Shown: in pieces, positions 22,501 to 37,500 of the stretch
Layout: each line of letters begins with the position of its first letter
How positions within the stretch are numbered: position 1 is the stretch's first letter
Assembly: GCF_021869535.1 (NCBI RefSeq)
Contig: NW_026262668.1
Span: 64,386,058-64,450,057 of the forward strand
Origin: Mytilus californianus
Taxonomy: Eukaryota; Mollusca; Bivalvia; Mytilida; Mytilidae
Direction: 5' to 3'
Length of the DNA stretch: 64,000 bases
Notes under the pieces: model-generated
Databases searched by the model: none
What the model saw: only the letters and a program-made list of their open reading frames with translations
Told to the model about the DNA's origin: nothing
Program-made: the position numbers and the translations under genes

Positions 22501-25500
22501 AAAAAGGATAACCAACGTAAAGATGACTCCATGTCATGTGAATAGCTCTTGAAAATCGTTAATTTTATTCGCATTATTTCATTACGATCCCTAATTGAAA
22601 ATCAAATATTTATTATCATCACTTAATGTTTTCATGCTCTTTTAGTAATTAGATTATTGTCTCATTGGTTGACAGAGCAAATTTTTGGAAGCTCAACAAA
22701 TCTCTTAAATCAATTCCGTAAATATGATGCGTGAAAATCCCATTTTGGTCACTTTAACCTTTGGCCATGATTGTTCCGGATGAAGGTACACAAAGTCATG
22801 CTCATTTAACGCAGCCAAAGAATAATATTTAACTTTGAGTTCCTCGGTTCTATGCGATCTATTTCAGGAATTATAACAACATGTATCTTTCCTCAACTTA
22901 AATTTCAGATACAATTTCTCGTTATGTGATTTCCAAACATGCTCATAGAAATAAAACCAATACTCATATTTTAAACGACGTTCTGATCTTCAATCTTCGT
23001 CTATTACGTTTCACATTTTACATTTGAAAACTCTTCAACAAATAAAGACAACAGTAGTATACCGCTGTTCAATAGTCATAATTCGATTAAGCAAAAACAA
23101 ATCCGGGTAACAAACTAAAACCGAGGGAAACACATCAGCTATAAGAGGAAATCAACAGAACAACAGAAACACTGACCTACAACAAAAGCAAACGCCAACA
23201 TACATAGAACCGGACTGTCTGATAACAACTGCCATATTCCTGACTTGGCACAGGACATTTTAAAAAAATGGTGGGTTGAACCTGGTTTTATGGCTAGCCA
23301 AACTTCCCGCTTATATGGCAATGTTAAAAATACCGCTAAAATGACAACACTACGTGACAGGATTACAGTACAAACAAAAGCAAGAACACTCAGCACAAAG
23401 TCATGCGAAACTTAAGGAAAAAGTAAGTGTACCCAAGTGTTTGTTAGAATGATTGGTCAATATAACCCGGTACTGTATTTTAATTTTACGAAGAAGTTTA
23501 CCTGCAATCACAATAAATACTGTTGTTTTGCCTTATGGGTTTTAAGAAACAAATTTATTTTCAGGAAGTCAACTTGTCAACTTGAATGTACTACCAGGAA
23601 AGTTAAAAGAATTCATTTATCTCTTAGGTACACTAGGTAGAAGACTAAACGGGGCACTAGGTAGAAGACTTAGCGGGTCACATTTGCTTTCACTCGACAT
23701 AGCAGACAATCACGATATTCCAATTATTTTCATTATCACACCAACATATTACAGACTAGTTCAAAAAGCTGAACTTACACGTATGGCAAACACCCTGCGA
23801 CTGGTTAAACAATTACACTGGATTATTGTAGAAGATTTCGAAGTTATTAATTTAAAAACGCAGGAACTTTTTCAATCAACTGGTTTATCATTTACCTATT
23901 TTGCTCAAACAAAAAGAAACACGACAAAGAATCACATAAAAGGTGCTGATCAGAGGAATGCAGCTTTGGATTTGATAATGGCCAATCACAATCCAAGTAT
24001 TCCGGCTGTGATATATTTTGCTGATGACGACAATACGTATAGTCTCGAAATATTTGAACAGGTATGTATGAAATAATTATATAAAAGTAAAATAACAAAA
24101 ATAAAATACCGAACTCCAACTAAAATTCAAAACGGAAAGTTCCTTATCAAATGGCAAAATTAAAAGATCAAACACATTAAACGAATGGAAAACAACTATC
24201 ATATTCCTGACTTGGTACAGGCATTTCTTTATGTAGAAAATGGTGGATTAAACCTGGTTTTATAGCTAGCTTAACCTCCCACTTGTATGACAGTCACATA
24301 GAATTCAATTATATTAACAACAACGTGTGAGCAAAACAAACAGTCATAAAAGTTAAAAATGTCAAAAATTATATTACACCGTTAATTATATCAAGGATAT
24401 GACTAGTTTAAATAAAGTAGACTAACTTGAATGCATTGATTTTGATTCTTACAAAAATACGAATTCCAAGATAAAATGTCATGTTCAGTTGCGTGTACCT
24501 TCAAATGTCCTCGTGTAGGAAATTGAAAAAAACTTATTTAGCGTTTATCAATTTATGTAAAAAAACTATTGTCCCAAATGTATTCATACAAACATTTAGA
24601 TACTACATGCTACATCAATCTTTAAAGACCTAAATGTTGCAAAACACTTGTCCTACCTCCATGACAAATATTTTGTCCCCGCAGATAAAGTCCCAAACAA
24701 CATTTTTGTGTATAATCACATTACATAAACTGCTTGATAAATGAATTAGGTATTAACAATTTACTTTTAAACTCAACATATACCCCCACGACACTTACTA
24801 AATCCTGGGTAATCATAGGTCTGTTCTATGTTCCTTTGGAATTTCAATCAAAGATGAAGAACTGGATCTCCCATCCCTGTATTGGAAACCTAAACTACAT
24901 AAGTGTCCTTACAAACAACGGTATATTGCTGGGTCTTCCAAGTGCTCTACGAAACCTCTTTCTAAATTATTAACATCAATTTCATCAGCAATCAAAGCCG
25001 AGCTTCAAAGTTATTGTGAAACTACCTATTCTAGAGATGGCGTGAATCAGATGTGGATATTTACTAAAGACAACAGTAGTATACCGCTGTTCAATAGTCA
25101 TGAATCGATTTAACTAAAACAAATCCGGGTCACAAACCAAAACCGAGGGAAACACATCAACTATAAGAGGAAAACAACGGAACAACATAAACACTAAGCT
25201 GCTACAAAAACAAACGCCAACATAACTTTTTGATAACAACTGCCATATTCCTGACTTGGTAAAGGACATTTTAAGAAAAATGGTGGGTTGAACCTGGTTT
25301 TCTGGCTAGCTGAACCTCCCGCTTATATGATAATGTTAAACATACCGCTAAAATGACAACATTACGTGACAGGAATACATTACAACTAAACGCAAGAACA
25401 CTCAGAACAGAGACATACATAAATAGATAATATAATAGTACATTACAACATGTAAACCACAGTATAACAATGGACATCTCCCATTTACACCACAATAGAA

Positions 25501-28500
25501 TTATGAACTGTGCGTCACACGAATGTATCAACGCCACAAAAAAAGACGTCACAGGTAAATTTCTAAAAATTTACGCCACCACTAGAATATTTAATTGGGA
25601 ATAAGTTTGTAATGGTGTTATTTTATGTATTTTCTAACCATTACAAGGATATTAATATAGGATTGTGTTAGTAATGGAGTATTAATTTTTTGTATTTTCT
25701 AACCGGTTTTTGTTCTAAATCTAAACTGTAAAAACAAATATATCATGTGCATATAGTAGCTTTAAACTAAAAATCACATAAATGAACTAGCTGATTAATT
25801 ACTAGTATCTGAACTTTTACATACATGTAGAAAATAAAAATAGAATTCAAACCACAAACGATAAGACATAACACAATTAACAACCAGAATTACAAACGAA
25901 AAATCATAACTAAACACATGAATGTTGGATGTATAAATACCGAAACACGTCAAATAGCAATGCAAATTCACACTCGGGGAAAACAGTCATACTTAATTCC
26001 AAAGATCTTTCAGAGTACAAACAATCTAAGACTCTTTCATCTTGCAATAGTATTAAAACATTTGACTTTCATACACTTTACACACAAGTATTCCCCATTA
26101 AAAAATAAAAGAAAAATTGAAAGAGTTGGTCCTGCTTTGTTTCATAAAAATAATGGCCAACGTAGATAAGTATCTTGTCTTAGGGAGGCATAACGCATAC
26201 TTTGTAAAAAATCACTCTGATTCCAACAAAAAATTCTCTGAAACTGACATTATCAAGATGCTTGATTTCTTAATTGACAACATATTTGTTACGTTTGGAA
26301 GACGTTTTTTTCAACAAACAATCGGCATTCCCATGGGAACAAACTGTGCCCCTCTTCTTACCGACTTGTTCCTTTATTCATATAAGGTTGACGTCATACA
26401 GGAACTTCTTAGGAAGAAAGTAAGAAGTTAGCATTATTCTTTAACTTCACTTTCCGCTATATAGATGATGTTCTCTCACTAAATAATTCAAAATTTGGTG
26501 ACCATGTTGAACGCTTATATCCCATCGAACTTGAGATAAAGGATACAACACAAATACAGTTAAGTCTGCCTCATATCTTGACTTACATCTAGAAATTGAC
26601 AATGAGGGTCAGTTGAAAACAAAACTTTACGACATAAGACGATTTCAGCTTCCCAATTGTGAACTTTCCATTTCTATGTAGCAACATTCCAGCAGCGCCT
26701 GCATACGGAGTATATAGCTCCCAGTTGATACGATATTCCAGGGCTTGTATTTCCTATCATGATTTTCTTGATAGGGGGTTGCTGCTCACAAGGAAGCTAT
26801 TAAACCAAGAGTTCCAAGAGGTGAAGTTGAAATAATCCCTTCGTATTTTTTACGGACGCCATCACGAGTTGGTTGAATGGTCGTAATGGAATATCCGTTT
26901 CACAGTTAATAGCGAATATGATCCTAATGTCGTAACGACAATCCTGTCCCCGCTTTTTCCCGAATGTGAGCTATCGAATTATACTCATTACCGGGTTTAT
27001 ACTAACATGAGCAACACGACGTGTGCCACATGTGGAGCAGGATCTGCTTATCCTTCCGGAGCACCTGAGATCATCCCCAGATTTGGTGGGGTTCGTGTTG
27101 CTCAGTCTTTAGTTTTCTATGTTGTGTTTTGTGTACTATTGTTTGTATGTTGGTCTTTTCTTTTTTAGCCATGGCGTTGTCATTTAATTTTCGACTTTGA
27201 ATGAGATTGAATGATCCTCTTTCCCCTCTCAGTTACATTGTCCCTAGCATTAAATTCCAAAGTATTATATAAAATGAAGAATAGATATGCTCTGTTTTGT
27301 AAAATGTCCTTCAAGGAAAACAACAATAAGATATGTCTACAATTTACAATAATATGTCAAAAATGTTTTCCAACAGACAAGTTTAATTGACAATGACAAT
27401 TCCATTCAAAGGGATGTATGTTCAATTTGTTAAAAAACTTAAAAGTATATAATTTACAATTTTTAATATTCGAATTTCACATAGTTTCATCGACTTTTTT
27501 CTACTTTTAACTACCTGTAGTATAAATCTCCGGGAATATTTCCCCTTTTGAATTATTTGTTAACAGTTTGCAGTTATTTCAGATACTAACTTTTAACTTG
27601 AATGCTATGTTAAATCATCACTTCAATGTTACAAATGTACATACTTGCGTCAAAGTCGATATCTTTTAAGTATAAAGTTTAAAGATAATTGCATATTCAT
27701 TTTCCTTATATGTACTATAATTACATTACTGGTAAATTAAATCCATTTGGTGGATAATGATAAATGAATGATATTTTCAAGAAAAGGTGAACCACGTAAA
27801 AGAATGACATATAAAGCAAAAAAAATGTTAAGTGGAGATAATACTAGTAGGCTTTGCAAAGGTATATTAAGTAGCCGGGTTTAGGTTGTGAAGTTATAAA
27901 TCATTAATTTTCTGGTATAAGCCATATATCCAGCCGTTTCGCGGTGTGTTTTATCGCAATACAAATCTTCATTATATTTCTGAAAACAAAAATCTTCCAA
28001 TTGTGTCCTTGCAGATATATCTGATTTTTGATTCCTTTGCTGACTCAGTGTTATTGAAAAAAAAATCTAAACTTCATATCTTATGCGGTTTCAGCATTAA
28101 ATATAGAAAGAACTTGTTTCATTTTAAAGGTCAACCATGGACATTGGTGAATTGACCAGTCGAACGCAACTGTTTATCATAATTTTGTATCATTATGTGT
28201 TGGTTAACATACCTCTCTATTAGTATTTGCAAGAGATATAGAGATTGTTGAAATATCAAAACTGTGTGAACACAATTTTTACCAAAGTATTATTGTTCTT
28301 GGCCTATTATTCATAAATTTTTGCATATACTTCAAGCGTTTAGTAAGTCTCTCACTATCAAATTATATAAAAACTGCATGGAATATTAGATCGCATATAG
28401 TGTCATCAATTTAAATTTGTCATAATATTTGATTATTATTCTCTGCTCCCTATCAATGTTTTATATTACTAGTATGTAATATATGTTGTTAATTTTGCCA

Positions 28501-31500
28501 TAGCATGTTAAGCTTTTGCAATAAAGATTAATACAATTCTTTCATTTAAAACGAATATCATATAATTGTAATTTAGCACATCTATTCTATTATGATTTTA
28601 TGATTTTGATATATTGAAAAATGATTTGTAATGATGGTACTACAGGTATATTTCAATTATGTTTATCAGTCAACGATCTGGTAATAGATGATGATTTATA
28701 GGTTGCACTTTGTAAATACGGCTGTTTCACAAATCACGCCTCTTTTGGGGAGATATATGATATTCATAGATTTTTTACAGGTTCCCAGATATGATCTTTA
28801 TGTTTCACCTCATAGAGACATACTTGGGAATGTTACCAATATAAATACACATGGATAGCTGTCAAATTGAATTCTGAGGAAGACCCAAAGTGAAGGGAGG
28901 GGTAGTACAGGATTTTAGTATAAGTTTAAACTCTTAGAAGTTCGGGCATATAAATGTTAAAAATATGCCACACAGACCTATATTTTGACCTTTTAAAAAA
29001 TTGTAGTGCATATGAACTTTCCATTTTAGGATATAATTTTTGTACGAAACTTCATAGTAAAAGTGGCACAGTTTTAGCCGTAAAAGGAGTTCCTATGGGA
29101 AATTGCATTGTCTACATTCACAGATATCCTAAAGTAATATGGACGTGGCAAAATAGCTTTTACGTAAACGAAGGTTTTGGATTTTGTTCACATAAATAGT
29201 TTAGAACATAAAGGTCAAGCTATAAGATCTTGAGAATATTTTTTTTTTTTTAACAAGCTTTAAATCGCTATTAGTTAAAAAAAAATTGGCATCTTTTTAG
29301 AGGGATTATTGAATAACTGACAACAACAACAAATTCCAAAAGCATAAATGCATTAAAATATAACTTAAATAGTACAGGCGATGTTTATGACTTTGGACAT
29401 CAAAATGTGGGGATGGGGTGGGTGGAGTTGGGGGAATTATTATTTGAAACGTCACCCCTTCAATACAATACTGCGGCGTTGAGGAACACTGTAGTTAAAT
29501 ATGAATAAATGTGTATCTGAAAAAAAAAACAATACATTTTTCTACTTATAAGAGCTTTGGTTATGGATAAGAACGCGCCTCTCATACATCTTTTGTTAAA
29601 AAAAATAATACATATTTGTCAAATTCCAACAAAATGCAAGTTTTAAGCTATCATAAGACACTTACTACCTGGCTCAATGATCATAAATACGCTGAAATAT
29701 AGAATGAAACTCCAGGAACACAGATGAGACTGTGATACCTAGAATTTTATAAAAAAGATTGAATTTTTAAAATCTGGTCCTAGTGTGAAATGAATTCAAG
29801 GGAATGTCCTCCCCATTTTGTCAGCTGTTCCAACCAAATTAGGAATGAATAACTGTCTCAATACAGTTTATCTTTTTGCGTGAACCCTGAGGGGTTCACG
29901 CTTATATATTAGCGAGTTTTGGAAGCTTTTATGGGCCATTCGACATCCTCGGAAACAAGATTCTCGGAACGTCTCGAAAATTTTCGATCATTTATACATG
30001 AAGTTGTTTATGTCTTTGATACAGTCCTCTATGGATAGATTACCACGTGACATTGTATAGTTCAACAATCGAAGTTCATTTGTAGATCGGAAAATTAAAA
30101 AAATAAAGACTCGATTGCAATAAAAAATCATTTATATATTGCCACCTACTTGCCTTTTGGTAGAACATATGCGTTTTAATAATGCGACATAATCAGAATG
30201 TTTATTAAATATCAAGTATAATGATAACGCAATTATTTAATTCATGAGACGGCCCCTATGTGCGTTCTGTGTGTAGTATTTAATACAACGTGCTATTGTG
30301 CATTGTGACAATAAATCTGGGAATAGTATACTAATATATTATGTCTCATATTAAACTGATTATTTCTTAACGTTTACCACATGACATTATTTACTTCAAT
30401 CACAGCCAGGGCAAATGTCGGAAAGCAAGAAGAAAATTAACAAAACGATATATCTGTTATAAATATGTATCTTAGGTCGGAAAGCATAATTATAATTAAA
30501 CAAAACAATATTTCTGTCAAAATATTTAAGTTCATTAAAATACACTAACAGCCCAAGAAAATATTCTTTAACATTATTAAGTTTAAACTGAAACTAAATT
30601 TTCATTAATAGAATATAATGTATAATGTTATATTATGTCCGGCATTTCTGAACAGGAAATACACTTATGAAAATTATTTGCAACATATTAACACCAACTA
30701 TCAGGGATGCGTACACATAAGTTAAATTTAAGCTGTAGTGAATGAAAAAAATACTTCACAACGATTTTAAATCCTTGCATCTCATAAAAAACCTATTCAA
30801 TATTTTACAATAATCATTTAATTACTACGTTAATTATTCAATTTCGTTTTTAGTATACAATGTATATGGTTTTATAAGTCTCTGATTATATTTTATATAG
30901 CAACATATTCATATAATAGAAAGTCAGACTTGAAGAAGAGATTGATTTAATAAATAAATTGTCCATCAGTAATTACTTGACGTTTGTTTTTATTGATATC
31001 ATTTTTTTTTAATTTTCGGAAATGATTCATTAACAGGAATGTATGTTAATTCAATTTCAATTCTTTTTGTTTTGTTTTTAATAGTTTAACCTCATAACAT
31101 CTTAATCTTTTCAATACGGTGCGATTTCGAAAATTGTGTATTCAGTGTCGGATCCGGGGGGGGGGGGGGGGGGGGGGGGGGGGAGGTTCCGGGGGTTGGA
31201 ACCCCCCCTTTCTTGACGATCAATGCTTTTGAATGGGGACATATGGTTGGAACCCCCCTTTTAAAAATGGCTGGATCCGCCCCTAGTATTCATTGTGTTG
31301 ACTAGCTATCATACACCCGTCTTGATTTATTTTCATTATATTACACCCTGTTCACACGACACAACGTCGGTTTGCGTTCACACAGATTTCGGATTAAATG
31401 GCCATGAATCCGGAGTCAAAACACTTGAGGTAGGTAGTTAGACATCCGAATTCAACTAGCATTAGATTTGATCCTAGAATTAATATACGTGATGACGCAA

Positions 31501-34500
31501 ATGCGTATTGTAATCCAGAGTATCAGTGCGTATGCTTTCCACTTACTTTTTCTTACGCTGCGCAAGAAAACCAGATGCATAAACCGTAAATTGGGTTATT
31601 TTGGTTGTAGTTGTATTTTGGTTTATTTGGTGCCCCCAATGAAAGTGCCAAAATTAAACACACGAAAATAAAGCAAACACTAAAAATTGAAACGTACGTA
31701 CCGGTACGACAATATCGTTATGTTAATTGTTGGGGAAAATATTTTATGTTATTATATCTTCCGTATATTTCCTACAATTCTATACATAGCCAAATCTGCA
31801 AATAAATACCTGGTATAATTTGACAACAACACTATACAATTTTTACTTAATTGTCAATTTTCTGAATTTGTTAAGAAAACACAACATGAATTTTTAGTCA
31901 CACATGTCATAAATATGCCATGTTATTGCTGATTAGACGCCGTTATTGGTAATTAGAATATCAAAACTGCTTGTAATCCTTTATCTTCAATTAATTAACA
32001 TGTACTGTCAGAGGCATCGAGATTAAAATTTAAATCCTTGATCGTCAAAAGATGATGATTACAATTTATTTCATATGATATTTGTAAAAAATGAATAATC
32101 TATTTAAAAAGTAATTTTAATGTTAAAGATTTTATTTCAAATTTTCTTTCAGCTTTAAACCACGATATACGGAATTTTTACAATTGCATCCGTATCCGAT
32201 TCCTTCATTAAGTTAACTTTGTCGTGTTTCTAGTTTGAGATATTCAATGATATTTTGTCAAGAAATGGGTAAATAAAAGCAAATATGAATGAGCTTGCTC
32301 ACTACTATTGTTCCAAAATTAAACATATCAATTGGACGAAGTACCAAAATTACACACACCAAAATAAAACACATGCCTTTCGAGAGAAAACCGCCAAAAT
32401 ATCCCGACGCCAAAATTTCCCAATTTACGGTATAGATATCAATTTTACTCGCGGACTGTGAATTTTCGCATTATCTAAATTCAGGACACGGCAGTTTGAG
32501 CTGGAAATGTGACGTTGAATCATGGTCATTATATAAATAGCACATAGTTGAGAGGGTGATAGAGCAGATTGTTTCCCCGAGAAAACATTGTCAACTGAGG
32601 CGAAGCCAAGGTTGACAATGCTTTTTCGAGGGGTACCCATCTGCTCTATCACCCTCTCAGTTATGTGCTATTTAATCTATTATACTGAATGTTCAATCAT
32701 TATTGTCTTTTACGGTTAAATTTTGAATTGAAAGTAATTAACTATGACGTCACGTACACAACAACGTAACAGTAATTAGAAAAATAATAGAAGTGAATCA
32801 AGACATTTTTTTTATATTTTGACAGTCTATAAAAAAAGTTCTTCTGAGGCCAAAACGTAGACCTTGAGTATCATCTTTAATTTATTCACGTAAATTCAAT
32901 TCATTGTCCTTTAAATTATCGATTTTCGATTGATCTACACGAGAGGGTGACATTCAAAAAATTGTTTCTCGCTGAGCCACGGGATAGAGTAAATTATATA
33001 TCCAATCAAAATCTGGCATTTTGACGTGAAGTATGATAACATAAGTTAAGGTATTCTGACCTCTAGCTGTTTCTTTTTTCTTTTTCAAATTTTCAAAATA
33101 CTAAGGATTTTCGTCCCAAGGAATAAATAGATTACCTTTAATAGATGTATTTGGCAAAACCTTTGTTTCGAAATTTTGGGTCTTCAATGCTCTTCAACTT
33201 TGTACTTTATTTGGCCTTTTTAACATTTTTTTTATTCAAGCGTCACTGATGAGTCTTTGTAAACAAAAGTCTGGCGTACAACATTTTAATCCTAGTATCT
33301 AAAAACATTTATATATCTACATAGGATACAAATCTTTTTTTATATTAATTGATTTCTTTGAGAGCATATTCATGTATTTATAGATCTTCATTAGAACTAA
33401 GTTTTTCCCATAGAATACTTGGACTGATTAAAGAAATCCTTAAAATGTGAGATGATTTTATAGACCGAAATAATTGTCAGTTTATAAGAGGTCCCAATGT
33501 AGCTGGTGTGTTACTATCAAAACTAAAATACGAAGCATTGTTATAAGTTGCATGCCACAGAGTTACACTTCAAATGGAAATTGGACTTTCCATTTCTCTA
33601 TACAACATTTACCGTGAGTACAGATGAGAGCTTTAATAATGTGTATAAGAAATATTTGAAGCCATCAAGGAAACAAAATATGAAGATATGACAGACGAAA
33701 TAAATGCATCCAGATTATTTTAGCAAACTGAGTGCTTAAATTTACATTGCGATTGGTCTGTGCAATTTGCTTTAAACATTCAGTTTGCAGAAACTAAGAA
33801 TTGCAATATGATTGGGACTTTGTATGTATATTAAACACGAAGAAAAACTGATGTACACTTCCAAGTAATAAATAAAATAGTCAAGCCTTAAAAGGTAAAT
33901 TCATACAGTAGCTGTATACATTTCTCTATTTCCAACGAAAGTACAATATCGCTTTTAATTGACTCGTGTAAGAATCTACACACAATTACATATCTTCAAT
34001 AAAGGTGTTTTAACATCATCGGTATATTATTCTATTCAGTCAATTATTTCAAATCTAAAGCCAAAAAACAAATTCAGCAACATTTTTTTGGTTACCAGTC
34101 AGCGGTCTCGGATTCACGTATTGCTTTTCTTTTTTTAAAGAAAGCAACTTGTTTAAAGTATAAGTCTGTATGGTTTTTTTTATTGATTTTTAACAATTAA
34201 CGATTGTAAAACAGTTTTTAGTTTGTCTATTTGTTTTTTTAAACTCATCTGCAGATGCGATACACCAAAAAATTATCAATGTGGCCTGTAGGGTTATCAG
34301 GAGGAAGGACGTATGAAACACCTATTATTAAAGATGGAAAGGTAAGGACTTATATAAGAGTCAAATCAAATTTTACATCGGCTTATTTAGTTTTTCTTTT
34401 TTAGTAGACAACATACGCAATATTGACAGACAGATTGATCTAGACCATTGTAAAAATAGTTCGCAATACGATTATTTTTTACAACGTCTGAAACAGTGAC

Positions 34501-37500
34501 AATACAACGAATGAAAAAACGCAATTTTCCTTCTGGTATACGAACGGTGAAAGTACCACCAACATCAGGCCGAATATTTGATAATAACATAATTTTGAAT
34601 GTAACACTTCTGCTGATTGGCTGATGGTTTTTTGTCTATCAGCTCATAGACATATTTTTTCATGTGACCGTGTCGTCATCAACGTTTTTTCATGATTTTC
34701 TTCTTAAAAAATGGAATTTAGAATTAAATTATAAGGACTGACTGTAATATTTTGTCTGTCTATTTAAATAACCTCAAAAATATGGTGCACCGGATCAATG
34801 TCACAAACTTGCAAAAATAGATATATATGATCATCATACAACCTTCAACAATGTTCAAGTCTCCAAATTGCACAGAAAGCGTTAAAACCGTAGAATGTCA
34901 ATTTACTTTTTGAGCTCAAGAATTCAACAGATGGGATAGATAGTATTCATAAATAGACAACATATTTAATGAGACAAAGACGAGATTCCTGACAAAGAAT
35001 AGAACAATACCAACTGGTTATGTTACATAAATTAGTTTTAGCGATCTAGGTCAGTTTTAGACCAATAGTACACCAGACAATGCACCACAAAAACAATCCA
35101 TAGAAAAAAATCAACTTTACCAGTAGCATTACAGAACAAGAAAACCTGGTACTGTTAAAACTTTATCAAACTTATTTTGTTATCCTGTGCTAAAAATAAG
35201 AAGAAAGATACCTAGGGGACATTCAACACCCATACGTTTAAGACAAACTGATAACGCCATGGCAAAAAAAAAAGAAAACCGACTAAAAGACAAATAGCAA
35301 CACATAAAACACTACATTGAAAATTAAAGACTTAGCAACTCGATTTGCAACACAAACCTGGGGTGACCACTGGTCCTCCAGAAGGGTGAAATGATCCCGC
35401 TTCATATGTGACAAATATTTTTGAATCAATTTATGTTACGGAAATACTTATAATGTGTTCGTTTTTGTGTATTTATTATGTAATTAATTTGTGCTACTAT
35501 GAATAAGCAAATAGCGATCCATTTAAAAACAAACGTTCGAAAGAAATGGTTGATGAAACAATTTAAGAAAGGAAAGGTATAATGGCCAGATGCAGTTAAT
35601 TCAAGTTTTCACCTTTGATGTATATCATAACGCGAAGGCTAAATCAAGGCGACAGTATTACCGATGTGCAAATCTTGTAAATTGATAAGGAAGAGAAAAA
35701 TCAAGGAAACAAACAAAAACTGAGAAACATGCAAATCTTGTAAATCGATTAGGAAGAGAAAAATGAAGGAAACAAACAAAAATTGAGAGACATGTGCGTC
35801 GAACGGGTTAACGTCTCCTGTAGTGCATGCATCATCCTCATGCGATTTCACACTCAGTTAAAATGTCACAATCGGGTATAGGACACAACCGGTAAAATAA
35901 CAGATCAGACGACTATACTGGTATCTTAAATTCTAAGAACATGGAGAGTTAAGACACCGACACATCGTATTGGCCAACCTATTCATGGTGGTGACTGAAA
36001 ACATATATAGTGTCGGTTTCAGTCGTTCTTCCTCATAATTCTGTTGGAGCAGTTTTTATGTAAGGAGCAACTCCCTGTTAATGTGAACTTGCGCGAATGT
36101 AACGTTTAAATAATCACGTTTGTCATAGATTATAATTTGAAGTCGTCCATCTATGTCAATAAACTCATTATATATACCAGGATTTAAATTATGTACGTCA
36201 GATGCGTGTTTCTTCTACAAAAGACTCATCAGTGACGCTCGAATCAAAAAGTTGAAAAGGCCAAATAAAGTACAAAGTTTGAGATCATTGAAGAACAAAT
36301 AAGGGCAACAGTAGTATACCGCTGTTCGAAAGTCATAAATCGATTGAGAGAAAACAAATCCGGGTTACAAACTAAATCCGAAGGAAACACATCAACTATA
36401 AGAGGAAAACATATGAAAGGTTTAGTCGAATGTAGCTAAGGTAATTTATGCCTGTGGTTGAAAATCCTTAGTATTTCGACAAATTCAAAGTTTTGTACAC
36501 AGTCAATATCGAGGAAATGGTCAAAATATCCTTAAACTCAGGTTCACATGGGTATGTGAGATGTAAGCATTCATTGAAATCTGGTAGAGTGACACAACAT
36601 AAATATATCTGAAAGTGAAGTAAAGAAATTTGCAAGATGCTTTTTCATTTTGTCTTTGTGAAGGTTATGTATGAATTTGGGTTCAGATGAGTACAAAAAC
36701 AAGTCTGCCAGTAGTGGTGCACAATAAGAATCCATTGGACCATCGACAGTCTGCTGAAATATAAATCCACCAAACTGGAATCGCGGAATGGTTTTCATTT
36801 TGCGGTTTTGCGTTTTATCTTTTACCAATTTTCAGGCGAAAACGTGAAATGATCGCACCAAGTCACCGTTAAAAAAGTGAGGTTGTCCTATACTGTTTAT
36901 TTTTATCATGAAGATTTTCTTCAAAAACTGTTATCACAAACTCCAGGAAGAACAATATAAAAATGTAATCTCGTTAGGTATTGTTGAATATAATATATAT
37001 TAGAAGACATTCTGAAAAAAGAAATCACCAATTCACCAACATTCCAACTGACTCCATTTTCAGAAAACGACATATGTAAAAAACATAAATTTTTAGCTAC
37101 CGCTTTACAAGCAGAACCAAATACAATGAAAGTCCCAACTATGTATTGGCTTCCGAAGCTACACAAAACACCTTACAAATATAGATTCATTTCGTCTTCA
37201 AGCCATTGTTCCACTACTAAATTGTCTGTTCCTCTTACCAGTACACTTGGTACAATCAAAAACCTGATAATAAATTGTTCAAATAAGGCCTTCGAAAATA
37301 GTGGAATTAATTACTTTTGGAGTGTCAAGAACTCGTTGGAAGTACTTGATAAATTGCATGCATATATTGGTGATTTTGAATCTGTTCAAAGTTTTGATTT
37401 TTCTACCCTATATACCACATTGCCTCACATTCTCATTAAGAAAAAATTCACACACCTAATTAAATGGGCATTTAAAAAGTCAGAATGTGAATATATATGT

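Noticed and set aside
28954..29199. 81-codon + strand frame
   Set aside because: It lies in a dispersed repeat that also occurs inverted at 21965-22375, where the frame is not kept.
29878..29901. Perfect hairpin as a Helitron 3' end or a terminator
   Set aside because: There is no CTRR end at the expected distance and no matching 5' end. Bacterial-type terminators do not apply in this genome. Left as a simple hairpin.
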